A stretch of DNA of 64,000 bases, from contig NZ_JADQDR010000013.1 of the NCBI RefSeq assembly GCF_015694705.1, positions 62,001-126,000 on the forward strand, in the 5' to 3' direction. The DNA comes from Pontibacter rufus (lineage in GTDB: Bacteria > Bacteroidota > Bacteroidia > Cytophagales > Hymenobacteraceae). Of this stretch, positions 27,687 to 35,797 are shown piece by piece. Position 1 is the first letter of the stretch. Each line of letters starts with the position of its first letter. The notes under the pieces are model-generated. The model made no database searches. It had not been told where the DNA came from and saw only the letters and a program-made list of their open reading frames with translations. The position numbers were made by a program, and so were the translations under genes.

Positions 27687-28442
27687 CTACCACTCAGCTG
27701 TCGGGTCAATCTTAAACACTTCGGCCATTTCGTCCAGGAGCGGTTGCAGGTGCTCGGTGTGCTCGCCGTAACGGCCGCCGAATTTCGGTTCTATACTTGC
27801 AAGGTCCGGCAGTTTTAGCTCTGTTTTTTCCAGCACGGCCTGTATGCGTTGCAGCCATTCGGCCTTTACTGCTTCCTCGCCACCGTACACACCGGCTTCT
27901 ATCAGTTCCTGTTCATACTTAGATTTCTCGAACATACCCAGGGCATAAGGCAAGGCCTCATTCAGCGACGACTGCAGACGCAGGATAGCTTCCTCGGTAG
28001 ACGAACCCAGGTTCTTAATCCAGGTGTTGGCGTGCAGCACGTGGTATTTTACTTCGCCTTTCAGCTTGGTAGCAACTTTGGCAATGGGTTCATAGCTGGA
28101 ATTACTCAGCATCTCAAAGCGGATGATTTCGGCATTGTCGTACAGGAAATGGCGTATCAAACTGAAATCATACTCGCCGTTAGGCAACTCTACCAACTGG
28201 TTATTATGGAACTGGCCGGCATTACGGGTAAAAGCAACTGTGTCCGGGTCGGCTTCGCCGAGCTCGTGCAGCAACGTATAAAAGGCCAGGCTATGGCCTA
28301 TTTTGTCCTGCGCCATTGAGGAGAAAGCAATATCCTCTTCCAGAATGGGGCCGAAGCCGGTCCACTCGGAGTTGCGATGGCCAAGTATGAGCTGGTCGTC
28401 GGCCAATTTGTATAACAGGTCTTTCAGGGCTAACTCGTTCAT
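27687..28442 (-). CDS. paaC: Phenylacetyl-CoA epoxidase subunit PaaC
   Basis: This 251-residue ferritin-like protein is the structural partner of PaaA in the 1,2-phenylacetyl-CoA epoxidase. The N terminus has LALKDLLYKLADDQLILGHRNSEWTG and FSSMAQDKIGHSLAFYTLLHELGE, conserved in PaaC. The gene overlaps paaB by one base (ATG/TGA junction at 28442), indicating translational coupling. A hydroxylation role is known for the complex, not for this subunit alone. Confidence 0.94.
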   Translation of the reverse strand: MNELALKDLLYKLADDQLILGHRNSEWTGFGPILEEDIAFSSMAQDKIGHSLAFYTLLHELGEADPDTVAFTRNAGQFHNNQLVELPNGEYDFSLIRHFLYDNAEIIRFEMLSNSSYEPIAKVATKLKGEVKYHVLHANTWIKNLGSSTEEAILRLQSSLNEALPYALGMFEKSKYEQELIEAGVYGGEEAVKAEWLQRIQAVLEKTELKLPDLASIEPKFGGRYGEHTEHLQPLLDEMAEVFKIDPTAEW

Positions 28443-29077
28443 CAGGCAGGGGTGTTTTTGTTTTCTTCTTTATACTTCGTGATTTTGTCCATCACTTTAT
28501 AAGCAATGGCTTCGCGGTACTTTTTATCGGGTGTGGTAGCCCACATGTCCTTGTCGTCTTCGGCAGACTGCAGCACATCTTTCGACTTTACCACCCATAC
28601 ATTCACGATAGGAGCTTTATCACCGAACTGGTTTTTTGCTTCCTGCAGGGCTTCCTGATAAGAGGTAGCCACCACGCGGCCTACATGCGTGTGTGCTTTG
28701 CCGCGTTTCTTCAGATGAAAGATTTCGTAAGGCTCCGGCTGTTCGCTTTGCGTTGCAGGTGCCTCCACCCGCAGTATATCGTACACATTCTCGCCATCGT
28801 TGGCATAGGGTGTTACCTGTATATTTTCGGTGCGCACCACCCACAGGCTTACGCACGGGAAACGGCGGCTATACTGCTCCTTCGCAAAAAGGAAAGCCAC
28901 ATCCTCGTTGGGTGCATGTACCGGGCCCGCATAAGCATGAGGAGTACTTTCTTTTTTCTGATGGAAAGCTTCGTAGGTTTCGAACTGGTCCAGCGCAGGC
29001 TTTTCTTCCATTGGAGGCACCTCGCCATCCGGCAAATGCAGTCGGGTTACTCTTGGGTCTAATGACTTCAGGCTCAT
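28442..29077 (-). CDS. paaB: Phenylacetyl-CoA epoxidase subunit PaaB, tandem-domain form
   Basis: This 211-residue protein has two copies of the PaaB domain. Residues ~33-93 contain YEAFHQKKESTPHAYAGPVHAPNEDVA...VSLWVV and residues ~113-175 contain YEIFHLKKRGKAHTHVGRVVATSYQEA...VNVWVV. The E. coli protein is a single domain of about 95 residues, so this is an internal duplication or fusion. PaaB bridges PaaAC heterodimers, so a tandem form could change the assembly. It is preceded by a 112-base AT-rich word-repeat spacer and overlaps paaC. Confidence 0.9.
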   Translation of the reverse strand: MSLKSLDPRVTRLHLPDGEVPPMEEKPALDQFETYEAFHQKKESTPHAYAGPVHAPNEDVAFLFAKEQYSRRFPCVSLWVVRTENIQVTPYANDGENVYDILRVEAPATQSEQPEPYEIFHLKKRGKAHTHVGRVVATSYQEALQEAKNQFGDKAPIVNVWVVKSKDVLQSAEDDKDMWATTPDKKYREAIAYKVMDKITKYKEENKNTPA

Positions 29078-29083
29078 GTTTTC

Positions 29084-29180
29084 TTAATTATGAATTAAAA
29101 ATTAGAAATTAGAAATGGGTGGCTCAGGTTCTGTTCTCACTCCAAATCAATTTCTAATTCATAATTTTGAATTTTTAATT
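29084..29180. repeat. AT-rich inverted word-repeat spacer between paaA and paaB
   Basis: Left words (TTAATTATGAATTAAAAATT, TTAGAAATTAGAAAT) are complemented on the right (TTTCTAATTCATAATTTTG, AATTTTTAATTT) around about 40 bases of unique sequence. It has the same architecture as 4150-4242 and 58275-58397. Confidence 0.65.
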
Positions 29181-29189
29181 TGCCACCGG

Positions 29190-30176
29190 CTATGCCAGTG
29201 GACGAACGTATTTTGCTTTGGGGTTGAGGAGGGCGTGACGTACCCAAGCGCCGCGTTCTTCGGCGGTGCGACGCACAGCCAGGCGCTCGGCGTTGCAAGG
29301 GCCGTCGCCGTTTATCACGCGTTTAAACTCATCCCAGTCTGGTTCGGTGTATTCCCATTGGCCGGTTTCCGCATTTTTCTTCAGGTTCGGGTCTGGCACA
29401 GTCAGGCCGAGCTCCCATATCTTAGGCACATACATGTCCAGGAACTGCTGGCGGCAATCGTCGTTAGAGGCCATTTTTACTTTCCAGCGCATCAGCGTCT
29501 CGGTGTGGGTGCTCATCTTATCCGACGGTCCGAAGAAAGTCATGATTGGAGGCCACCAGCGGTTTAGCGCTGCCTGCACCATTTCTCGCTGCTTCGGTGT
29601 GCCAGTTGCCAGGTGCACCACGGCGTCGTGGCCATACTTCAGGTGGAAAGCTTCTTCGGCGCAAATTCTTTCCAAAGCACGCGAATAAGGACCATAGCTG
29701 CCCTTGGCGTTCGCCATCTGGTTTACAATCGCGCCCGCATCAATCAGCCAGGAAATAATGTTAGAGTCGGCCCAGGTAAAAGCCGGATAGTTGAATACGT
29801 TGGAGTATTTCGATTTGCCATTGATAAGGTCGGTCAGCATCTGCTCGCGCGATTTGCCCAGTGTTTCGGCAGCGGAGTACAGCAACTGCGCGTGTCCAAC
29901 CTCGTCCTGCACTTTGGCCATTTGCGCCATTTTGCGGCGGAAACCAGGTGCGCGCGTAATCCAGGTGCCTTCCGGCAGCGCGCCGATAATTTCGGAATGC
30001 GCGTGCTGCTCAATCATGCGAATGAGTTGCTTGCGGTATAATTGCGGCATCCAGTCGGTTGGCTCGATTTTTTCGCCACGGGCGATGCGCGCCTCAAATT
30101 CAGCGAGTTTGGCAGGGTCTTCTGTCTGCAAATCGTCGAATTTGGTAGCTTCGAAAACGTTTCCTCCTCCGTACAT
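29190..30176 (-). CDS. paaA: Phenylacetyl-CoA epoxidase catalytic subunit PaaA
   Basis: This is the 328-residue di-iron oxygenase subunit that epoxidises phenylacetyl-CoA at the 1,2 position using O2. The iron-binding helices are present: [19 protein letters not shown] carries an ExxH pair and [17 protein letters not shown] carries the second. The length matches the family. It is the first structural gene of the minus-strand operon, 82 bases after tetR, and begins at ATG 30176 ([17 protein letters not shown]). Confidence 0.96.
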   Translation of the reverse strand: MYGGGNVFEATKFDDLQTEDPAKLAEFEARIARGEKIEPTDWMPQLYRKQLIRMIEQHAHSEIIGALPEGTWITRAPGFRRKMAQMAKVQDEVGHAQLLYSAAETLGKSREQMLTDLINGKSKYSNVFNYPAFTWADSNIISWLIDAGAIVNQMANAKGSYGPYSRALERICAEEAFHLKYGHDAVVHLATGTPKQREMVQAALNRWWPPIMTFFGPSDKMSTHTETLMRWKVKMASNDDCRQQFLDMYVPKIWELGLTVPDPNLKKNAETGQWEYTEPDWDEFKRVINGDGPCNAERLAVRRTAEERGAWVRHALLNPKAKYVRPLA

Positions 30177-30258
30177 ATTATTTATAGTTTAAAGGTTCAG
30201 TAAAAGTGCCGGGCCGTAGGTGGCGGCCCGGCGATTAGTTAGTTGGTTTGGGCGTGTA

Positions 30259-30840
30259 TTAAGTTTGCTTCAGTCCGTTCAGGAGCATCGTTGCCAGGTT
30301 ATCGGCAATTTCTGTTGGTGTCATTTTGCCTTCCGGCTTGTACCAGGTATGGATCCAATTCAGGCTCGAAAGTATGGTGAGCGCTGCAAATTTTTCGTCG
30401 GGCACCGTAAATTCTCCGGTTCCAATACCTTCCCGGATAATCTCCCGGAAGCGTGCTTCATACTTGTCGCGCATGGCTAGAAAGGTGCTGTGAAAAGGGT
30501 CGCTCAGGTGGCGCCACTCGTGCAGGAATACGGCGGAGGCCGCCGTGTTCTGCGTTAGCACCCGTACGTGTGCCTTAATGGCTCCCTGCAGCTTTTCGGT
30601 GGCAGAAGCATCCGGTGTTTCGGCGGCATCCAGGGCCTCAAAAAACTCAGTCGCCATCCGGAAGCACACCCGCTGTAAAATCTCCTCTTTCGATTTGATG
30701 TGCGAGTAAATACTGGCTGCCTCAATGCCCAGCGCATTGGCCAGGTCACGCATCGACGTAGCTGAAAAGCCCTTTGCTTTAAAAAGGCTCGTGGCGGTGG
30801 TCTCGATTTGTTGTTTGCGGCTCAATACGACTTCTTCCAT
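30259..30840 (-). CDS. TetR-family regulator of the paa operon (PaaR-like)
   Basis: This 193-residue regulator has a standard TetR HTH (ATSLFKAKGFSATSMRDLANALGIEAASIYSHIKSKEEIL) and a helical ligand domain. It is the first gene of the paaABCD operon. Its promoter contains the perfect palindrome CTAACGAACGTTAG, which fits the CNAACGNNCGTTNG site reported for PaaR of Thermus. By analogy the inducer would be phenylacetyl-CoA, which is inference. It starts at ATG 30840. Confidence 0.9.
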   Translation of the reverse strand: MEEVVLSRKQQIETTATSLFKAKGFSATSMRDLANALGIEAASIYSHIKSKEEILQRVCFRMATEFFEALDAAETPDASATEKLQGAIKAHVRVLTQNTAASAVFLHEWRHLSDPFHSTFLAMRDKYEARFREIIREGIGTGEFTVPDEKFAALTILSSLNWIHTWYKPEGKMTPTEIADNLATMLLNGLKQT

Positions 30841-30850
30841 AGTATACCAA

Positions 30851-30882
30851 CAAATATAAGCAACCTAACGTTCGTTAGCAAA
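30851..30882 (-). promoter_or_regulatory. tetR-paa operon promoter
   Basis: On the minus strand TTTG (30882-30879), a 20-bp spacer, and TATATTTG (30858-30851) make a textbook Bacteroidota promoter. The predicted start is near 30844, so the transcript would be almost leaderless for the regulator. Confidence 0.7.
30865..30878. promoter_or_regulatory. Palindromic TetR/PaaR operator within the paa promoter
   Basis: The 14-bp perfect palindrome CTAACGTTCGTTAG lies entirely in the 20-bp spacer of the tetR-paa promoter, immediately adjacent to the -33 TTTG. Bound repressor would exclude RNA polymerase. I found no second copy upstream of paaE or the enoyl-CoA hydratase gene. Confidence 0.75.
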
Positions 30883-30930
30883 TTTAATATAGAAACGAGG
30901 AGTGGTGGTGTGTGGTTGCGGGGTTCGTCT

Positions 30931-31211
30931 GAATCAGGATTTGCAGGATGAGGGGATGGACAGGATTTTAAGAGAACATACATGTAAGCTGTTCACAACT
31001 CACCCGCTGGTGCGAGCTTGCAGCTCGTACCATATTATCAAACAGGCTTGAAGTAAGTACGAGCTGCAAGCTCGCACCAGCGAACACTGTGCCGTTCCTT
31101 TTCTGAGTATACTTGATAAAGCCTGTAACTCACCCGTATGCCCCAGCATCAGCGGCACGAAATTCCAGAAGTATAATCCTGTTCATCCTTATATCCTGTA
31201 AATCCTGATTC
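30931..31211. repeat. Nested inverted-repeat element upstream of the enoyl-CoA hydratase gene
   Basis: Outer arms of about 37-40 bases (30931-30970 and 31175-31211; words like AATCAGGATTTGCAGGATG) are mostly complementary. Inside them are perfect 26-bp arms (31005-31030 and 31057-31082, beginning CGCTGGTGCGAGCTTGCAGC) around a 26-base loop. No open frame of note lies within. It is a composite REP or MITE-like insertion filling most of the 478-base spacer. Confidence 0.75.
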
Positions 31212-31318
31212 ACAATGGTGCGTTATTTGCTACATTTTAAATCAGCGTTCTGCTCACGAATCGTAAATTTGAAAACCAGCTATCTGATGTATAGCGTATC
31301 TATATTAAAATTACCAAC

Positions 31319-32128
31319 ATGGCTACTATATATAACCCAACCCAGACACAGGCCACTGCCTACGTGAAATACCACGTGCAGGACCGCATAGGCTACATCA
31401 CCCTGGCCCGGCCTGAAAAACGAAATGCTCTGAATTATGAGCTGGTATCGGAACTTAAACGCGCTTTTGCTTATGCCGAGGACGATGAGACTTGTAAAGT
31501 AATTGTGCTGCGGGCCGAAGGCAAAGTATTTTGTGCCGGCGCCGATTTAGAATACATTCAGCAACTGCAGGAAAACGATTACCACGAGAACCTGCTCGAC
31601 TCTACGCATTTAATGGAGCTTTTCCGGCTCATTTATACTTTAAAGAAAGTAGTGATTGCCCAGGTGCACGGCCATGCCATTGCGGGCGGCTGCGGGCTGG
31701 CTGCTATCTGCGATATCGGCTTTGCCGTGCCGGAGGCGAAGTTTGGTTATACCGAAGTTAAAATCGGATTTATACCTGCCATTGTAAAAGTGTTTCTGCT
31801 GCGCAAAATAGGGGAGGCCAGGGCCAAGCAGTTGCTGCTGACCGGCGATTTGATTTCGGCAGCGGAAGCAGAGCGCTATGGGCTTGTGAACTTTGTGGTT
31901 CCCGCCGAAGAACTGGAAGGCCATGTTTTGGCCTTTGCCCAAAAACTTTGCACCGAAAACTCGCGTCAGTCGATGGAGGTCACCAAGGAGATGATTGCCC
32001 GCGTGCAGGAAATGAGCCTGGAAGATGGTTTAACCTATGCTTCGGAGATGAATGCCGTAGCCCGCGGCAGCGAAGATTGCCGTCGCGGCATTGCAGCATT
32101 TCTGAATAAGGTGCCCCAGGTCTGGTAA
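31319..32128 (+). CDS. Enoyl-CoA hydratase/isomerase family protein
   Basis: This 269-residue crotonase-fold protein has the oxyanion-hole motifs KVFCAGADLEYI and HGHAIAGGCGLAAICDIGFA, and a catalytic glutamate candidate in GFIPAIVKVFLLRKIGEARA. Its location beside the paa operon suggests a role in beta-oxidation-like steps of phenylacetate breakdown (PaaF/PaaG-like), but the sequence equally resembles methylglutaconyl-CoA hydratases. A TAAATTTG at 31264-31271 could be its -7 box, without a clear -33. Confidence 0.85.
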   Translation: MATIYNPTQTQATAYVKYHVQDRIGYITLARPEKRNALNYELVSELKRAFAYAEDDETCKVIVLRAEGKVFCAGADLEYIQQLQENDYHENLLDSTHLMELFRLIYTLKKVVIAQVHGHAIAGGCGLAAICDIGFAVPEAKFGYTEVKIGFIPAIVKVFLLRKIGEARAKQLLLTGDLISAAEAERYGLVNFVVPAEELEGHVLAFAQKLCTENSRQSMEVTKEMIARVQEMSLEDGLTYASEMNAVARGSEDCRRGIAAFLNKVPQVW

Positions 32129-32177
32129 ATTCTGTTTAATAATCTAAACTTTTTGTTAACCTTGCTGTTTCTTGCAT

Positions 32178-32663
32178 ATGCTGATAGGCGTGGGAATTAT
32201 GTTGTTGGCTTTTGTGGTGATGGAAGGTGTGGCCTGGGCCATGCACAAGTATGTGCTGCATGGGTTTCTGTGGTTTCTGCACAAGTCGCACCATACGCAC
32301 CACAACCATGTTTTTGAGCTGAATGACCTGTTTTTTGCCTATTATGGCACATTGGCGATGCTCTTCTTTGTTTTTGGCAGCGAGCCGATTGATTACAGGT
32401 TCTGGATAGGGGCCGGTATTACGCTTTATGGCGTATTATACTTTCTGATTCATGACGTGTTCATTCACCGCAGAATAAAACTCTTCGGCAAAACGTCTAA
32501 TGTTTATCTTAAAGCATTAAACATGGGGCACAAGATGCATCACAAAACCCAGGGCAAGTATGGCTCCGAATCGTTTGGGATGTTATGGGTGTCTAAAAAG
32601 TATTTTACAGCAGCAAATAATATTGTAAAAAAGCAGCAAAAAGGTGGCGCAATATACCATTAA
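32178..32663 (+). CDS. crtZ: Beta-carotene hydroxylase CrtZ
   Basis: This is a 161-residue integral-membrane di-iron hydroxylase that adds 3-OH groups to beta-ionone rings (beta-carotene to zeaxanthin). It belongs to the fatty-acid-hydroxylase superfamily: histidine boxes H23-x4-H28, HKSHHTHH (residues 35-42), a late HRR motif in FLIHDVFIHRRI, and HKMHHKTQGKYGSESFG. Several hydrophobic helices separate them. I use ATG 32178, two codons after a TTG. It overlaps the following MerR regulator by 20 bases, so the two are coupled. Confidence 0.92.
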   Translation: MLIGVGIMLLAFVVMEGVAWAMHKYVLHGFLWFLHKSHHTHHNHVFELNDLFFAYYGTLAMLFFVFGSEPIDYRFWIGAGITLYGVLYFLIHDVFIHRRIKLFGKTSNVYLKALNMGHKMHHKTQGKYGSESFGMLWVSKKYFTAANNIVKKQQKGGAIYH

Positions 32664-33540
32664 GGAACTGGAACAATTATCGGGTATCAAGGCACATACC
32701 ATACGTGTGTGGGAACAGCGCTATAACATTCTTTGCCCGCAACGAACGTGTACCAATATCCGCTATTACAGCGATGAAGACCTCAAAAGCCTGCTCAATA
32801 TTTCGTTGCTGAATGAGCGCGGCTACAAGATCTCGAAAATTGCCTGCATGGCGCCCGAGCAAATACAGCAGATGGTGCAGCAACTCTGCGAAACTCCCTG
32901 TGCCTGTTCCCACCATATCAGTTTGCTGGTGTCGGCTATGGTAGATATGGACGAGGATAAATTCGACAAGGCGCTGTCAACGGCAACCTTGCAGATGGGC
33001 TTTGAGGAGATGATGCACGAAGTGATTTATCCCTTTCTGAATAAAATTGGTGTTTTGTGGCAAACCGGAAATATCAGCCCGGCGCACGAACACTTTGTGA
33101 GCAACTTAATCCGGCAGAAGATAATTGTAGCCATAGATGGCCAGGTGGTGCGCAAGCAACAGGGAGCTCCCACCTACCTGCTGTACCTGCCTGAAGGCGA
33201 ACTGCACGAGCTGGCACTGCTGTACATGAATTATGTTATCCGGCTGCACAACCTGCACGTAATATATTTGAGCCAGAACCTGCCCTTTGAGGATTTGGAA
33301 CTTACGTATGAGCAGTGTAAGCCTGATTATATCTGCACCGTGATGACCTCGGCTCCGGAACGGGATCAGGTGCAGCATTACATCAACAGACTTTCCACCC
33401 GATTTGCTGACTGCCGGGTTTATGTTTATGGTTTTCAGGTACAGTATGATTTCCTGGTTTTTCCGGATAATGTGCAGCGCCTGGATTGTATGCGCAACTT
33501 TACAGCTATGTTTAAGCAGGGCAGCCATACCCGCAATTGA
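32644..33540 (+). CDS. MerR-family regulator with B12-binding domain (CarH/LitR-like)
   Basis: This 298-residue protein has an N-terminal MerR HTH (YTIKELEQLSGIKAHTIRVWEQRYNI), a helical cap domain, and a cobalamin-binding Rossmann-like domain. CarH photoreceptor marks are conserved: Trp139-x9-Glu149-His150 (the W-x9-EH cap motif) and His188 in PEGELHELALL, at the position of the lower cobalt ligand. This suggests light-dependent repression through adenosylcobalamin; the neighbouring carotenoid genes support it. The start is GTG 32644 inside crtZ. Light sensing is inferred, not shown. Confidence 0.88.
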   Translation: MAQYTIKELEQLSGIKAHTIRVWEQRYNILCPQRTCTNIRYYSDEDLKSLLNISLLNERGYKISKIACMAPEQIQQMVQQLCETPCACSHHISLLVSAMVDMDEDKFDKALSTATLQMGFEEMMHEVIYPFLNKIGVLWQTGNISPAHEHFVSNLIRQKIIVAIDGQVVRKQQGAPTYLLYLPEGELHELALLYMNYVIRLHNLHVIYLSQNLPFEDLELTYEQCKPDYICTVMTSAPERDQVQHYINRLSTRFADCRVYVYGFQVQYDFLVFPDNVQRLDCMRNFTAMFKQGSHTRN

Positions 33541-33696
33541 GTAACTTCCTATATCAGGCAGGCAACCGGGCTGAAGTTTGTTGTTATAGACAGGCTTAAA
33601 CATACCGTTTACAGAGCAGATTCTGCTGTTTGTCTGTTTTGTTGAATACTTCTGTAAAATTATTCTACAAAATAAGATTTTTTATTTTTTGACTCG

Positions 33697-33704
33697 TATA
33701 TTTG
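33697..33704 (+). promoter_or_regulatory. Putative promoter of the sigma factor-crtIB operon
   Basis: TATATTTG at 33697-33704 fits the -7 box, about 30 bases before the sigma factor ATG. The -33 region lacks a proper TTG. An inverted pair TGTA-N9-TACA (33653-33669) sits upstream and might be a MerR-type operator, but I have no second copy to support it. Confidence 0.4.
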
Positions 33705-33734
33705 TTTATGGTTTTACCTAAAACTATAAACAAA

Positions 33735-34250
33735 ATGACTGCTATAGAATTTACTAATCTTGTACAGGGGGTGTCGCAGTCGCTGCGGCCGGTTGCCATG
33801 AAACTGACCCGCGATGCTGATGATGCCAAAGACCTGGTGCAGGAAACGCTTCTGAAGGCATTAAATAATCGTGACAAATTTAAATCGGGCACCAACATCA
33901 AGGCCTGGTTATACACGATTATGCGCAACACCTTCATCAACAACTACAACAAAATTACCAAGCGCAGCAGCAACATCGACAGTGCCGAGTACCTGCAGTA
34001 CCTTAATACCGACGAAAACTACATCACCCAGAACAAAGGCACCGCTACCTTTGTGATGAGCGACATCAACAAAGCTATTGCGCAGCTGAACGAAGAGCAC
34101 CGCACGCCTTTTATGATGTACTATGTGGGGTATAAGTACCTGGAGATTGCCGATAAACTGCAAATCCCGATTGGCACCGTGAAGAACCGCATTCACATAG
34201 CCCGCAAAGAGCTCAAGCAAATGCTGAAAGTATACCAGCAGGAAGCTTAG
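33735..34250 (+). CDS. ECF-type RNA polymerase sigma factor
   Basis: This sigma-70 family protein of about 171 residues has region 2 (VAMKLTRDADDAKDLVQETLLKAL; WLYTIMRNTFINNYNK) and region 4 (LQIPIGTVKNRIHIARKELKQML). I chose ATG 33735 (MTAIEFTNLVQ); an upstream TTG frame would start inside the -7 box. No anti-sigma gene is adjacent. Its position directly after a CarH/LitR-like gene and 30 bases before crtI parallels the LitR-LitS arrangement of Streptomyces, so it may drive light-induced carotenoid genes. Confidence 0.88.
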   Translation: MTAIEFTNLVQGVSQSLRPVAMKLTRDADDAKDLVQETLLKALNNRDKFKSGTNIKAWLYTIMRNTFINNYNKITKRSSNIDSAEYLQYLNTDENYITQNKGTATFVMSDINKAIAQLNEEHRTPFMMYYVGYKYLEIADKLQIPIGTVKNRIHIARKELKQMLKVYQQEA

Positions 34251-34280
34251 CTTTTTAGCCTGAAATCACTAACTTCCGCG

Positions 34281-35777
34281 ATGGCGCCAACCAAAGTAAT
34301 CGTAATCGGCTCAGGTTTTTCCGGCTTGTCGGCAGCAACGTGCCTTGCTGATAAAGGCTATGACGTAACGGTTCTGGAAAAGAACGCCACACCAGGCGGG
34401 CGGGCCAGGAGCTTTGCAGAAGCAGGTTTTACGTTCGACATGGGCCCGAGCTGGTACTGGATGCCCGATGTGTTTGAATCATACTTTAACCGTTTCGGCA
34501 AATCCACGTCTGATTATTTTCAACTGGAGCGTTTAGACCCCTCTTATACGATTGTATTTGGTGAGGATGACTTGATGCAGGTGCCGGCATCTATGGATGA
34601 ATTGCGGCAGCTCTTCGAAAGCATGGAACCCGGCAGCGCACAGCAGCTCGATAAGTTTCTGGAGCAGGCCGCTTACAAGTATGAAGTAGGCATAAACAAA
34701 CTGGTGTACAAGCCGGGCCGCTCGCTTACGGAGTTTATGAGCCCGAAGCTGCTGCTGGATGTGCTGCGCATGGATGTGTTCCAGTCTTTTCACAAACACA
34801 TCCGCCGCTTTTTTAAGCATGAAAGAATTATCAAGCTGATGGAGTTTCCGATTCTGTTTTTAGGCGCTTTGCCCGAAAATACCCCGGCGCTTTACAGCCT
34901 GATGAACTACGCCGACATTAGCTTGGGCACCTGGTACCCCATGGGCGGTATGTATAAGATTGTGGAAGGAATGGTGCAGCTGGCTGAAGAAAAAGGGGTG
35001 AAATTTCTGTACAACCAGGAAGTAAAGCAGATAGAGGTGCAGGAAGGTATGGCACGCCATGTGGTGACGGCAAGCGGCTCTTTTGAAGCAGATGTGGTGG
35101 TGGGCAGCGCAGATTATCATCATGTGGAAAAAAAGCTGTTAACGGGCGAATACCGGAGTTACTCCGATACTTACTGGGATAAACGGGTGATGGCGCCTTC
35201 GTCGCTGATTTTTTACCTGGGCGTGAGCAAGCGCCTGCAAAACCTGCAACATCACAACCTGTTTTTTGATGAACCTTTCGGGCCGCATGCCCGCGAAATT
35301 TATGCTGATCCCAAATGGCCTGCCAAGCCGCTGTTTTATGTATGCGCGCCCTCTGTTACAGACCCTGCCGTAGCGCCGGAAGGCAGCGAAAACCTGTTTA
35401 TACTGATGCCTGTTGCCCCCGGATTAGAAGATACCGAAGAAACTCGCGAACACTACTATAACCTGGTCATGGATCGGTTGGAGCACCTCACGAAACAGGA
35501 AATCCGGAACAATGTAATATACAAGCGGACCTACGCCCACCAGGACTTTATAAAAGATTACAACGCGTTTAAAGGCAATGCCTATGGTTTGGCCAATACG
35601 CTTCTGCAAACGGCACTGCTGAAACCGAGCTTGAAGAGCAGGAAAGTCAGCAACCTGTTTTATACCGGCCAGCTTACGGTGCCCGGGCCGGGCGTTCCTC
35701 CATCGCTTATTTCAGGGCAGGTGGTAGCCAGAGAAATTGAGAAGGAATATGCTGCGCCGGTTGCAGCAAACGTATAA
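34281..35777 (+). CDS. crtI: Phytoene desaturase CrtI
   Basis: This 498-residue FAD-dependent desaturase converts phytoene to lycopene at the membrane. The N-terminal dinucleotide motif VIVIGSGFSGLSAATCLADKGYDVTVLEKN and GGRARSFAEAGFTFDMGPSWYWMPD are diagnostic, and the C-terminal FAD region is FYTGQLTVPGPGVPPSLISGQVVA. It lies 30 bases after the sigma factor and 20 before crtB. Number of desaturation steps cannot be read from sequence; lycopene is expected since a lycopene cyclase is present. Confidence 0.95.
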   Translation: MAPTKVIVIGSGFSGLSAATCLADKGYDVTVLEKNATPGGRARSFAEAGFTFDMGPSWYWMPDVFESYFNRFGKSTSDYFQLERLDPSYTIVFGEDDLMQVPASMDELRQLFESMEPGSAQQLDKFLEQAAYKYEVGINKLVYKPGRSLTEFMSPKLLLDVLRMDVFQSFHKHIRRFFKHERIIKLMEFPILFLGALPENTPALYSLMNYADISLGTWYPMGGMYKIVEGMVQLAEEKGVKFLYNQEVKQIEVQEGMARHVVTASGSFEADVVVGSADYHHVEKKLLTGEYRSYSDTYWDKRVMAPSSLIFYLGVSKRLQNLQHHNLFFDEPFGPHAREIYADPKWPAKPLFYVCAPSVTDPAVAPEGSENLFILMPVAPGLEDTEETREHYYNLVMDRLEHLTKQEIRNNVIYKRTYAHQDFIKDYNAFKGNAYGLANTLLQTALLKPSLKSRKVSNLFYTGQLTVPGPGVPPSLISGQVVAREIEKEYAAPVAANV

Positions 35778-35797
35778 ATGTCCAAACCGAATCATGC

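Noticed and set aside
33653-33669. CarH/MerR operator TGTA-N9-TACA
   Set aside because: Arms are only 4 bp, the site is not over the promoter core, and no second copy was found in the cluster.
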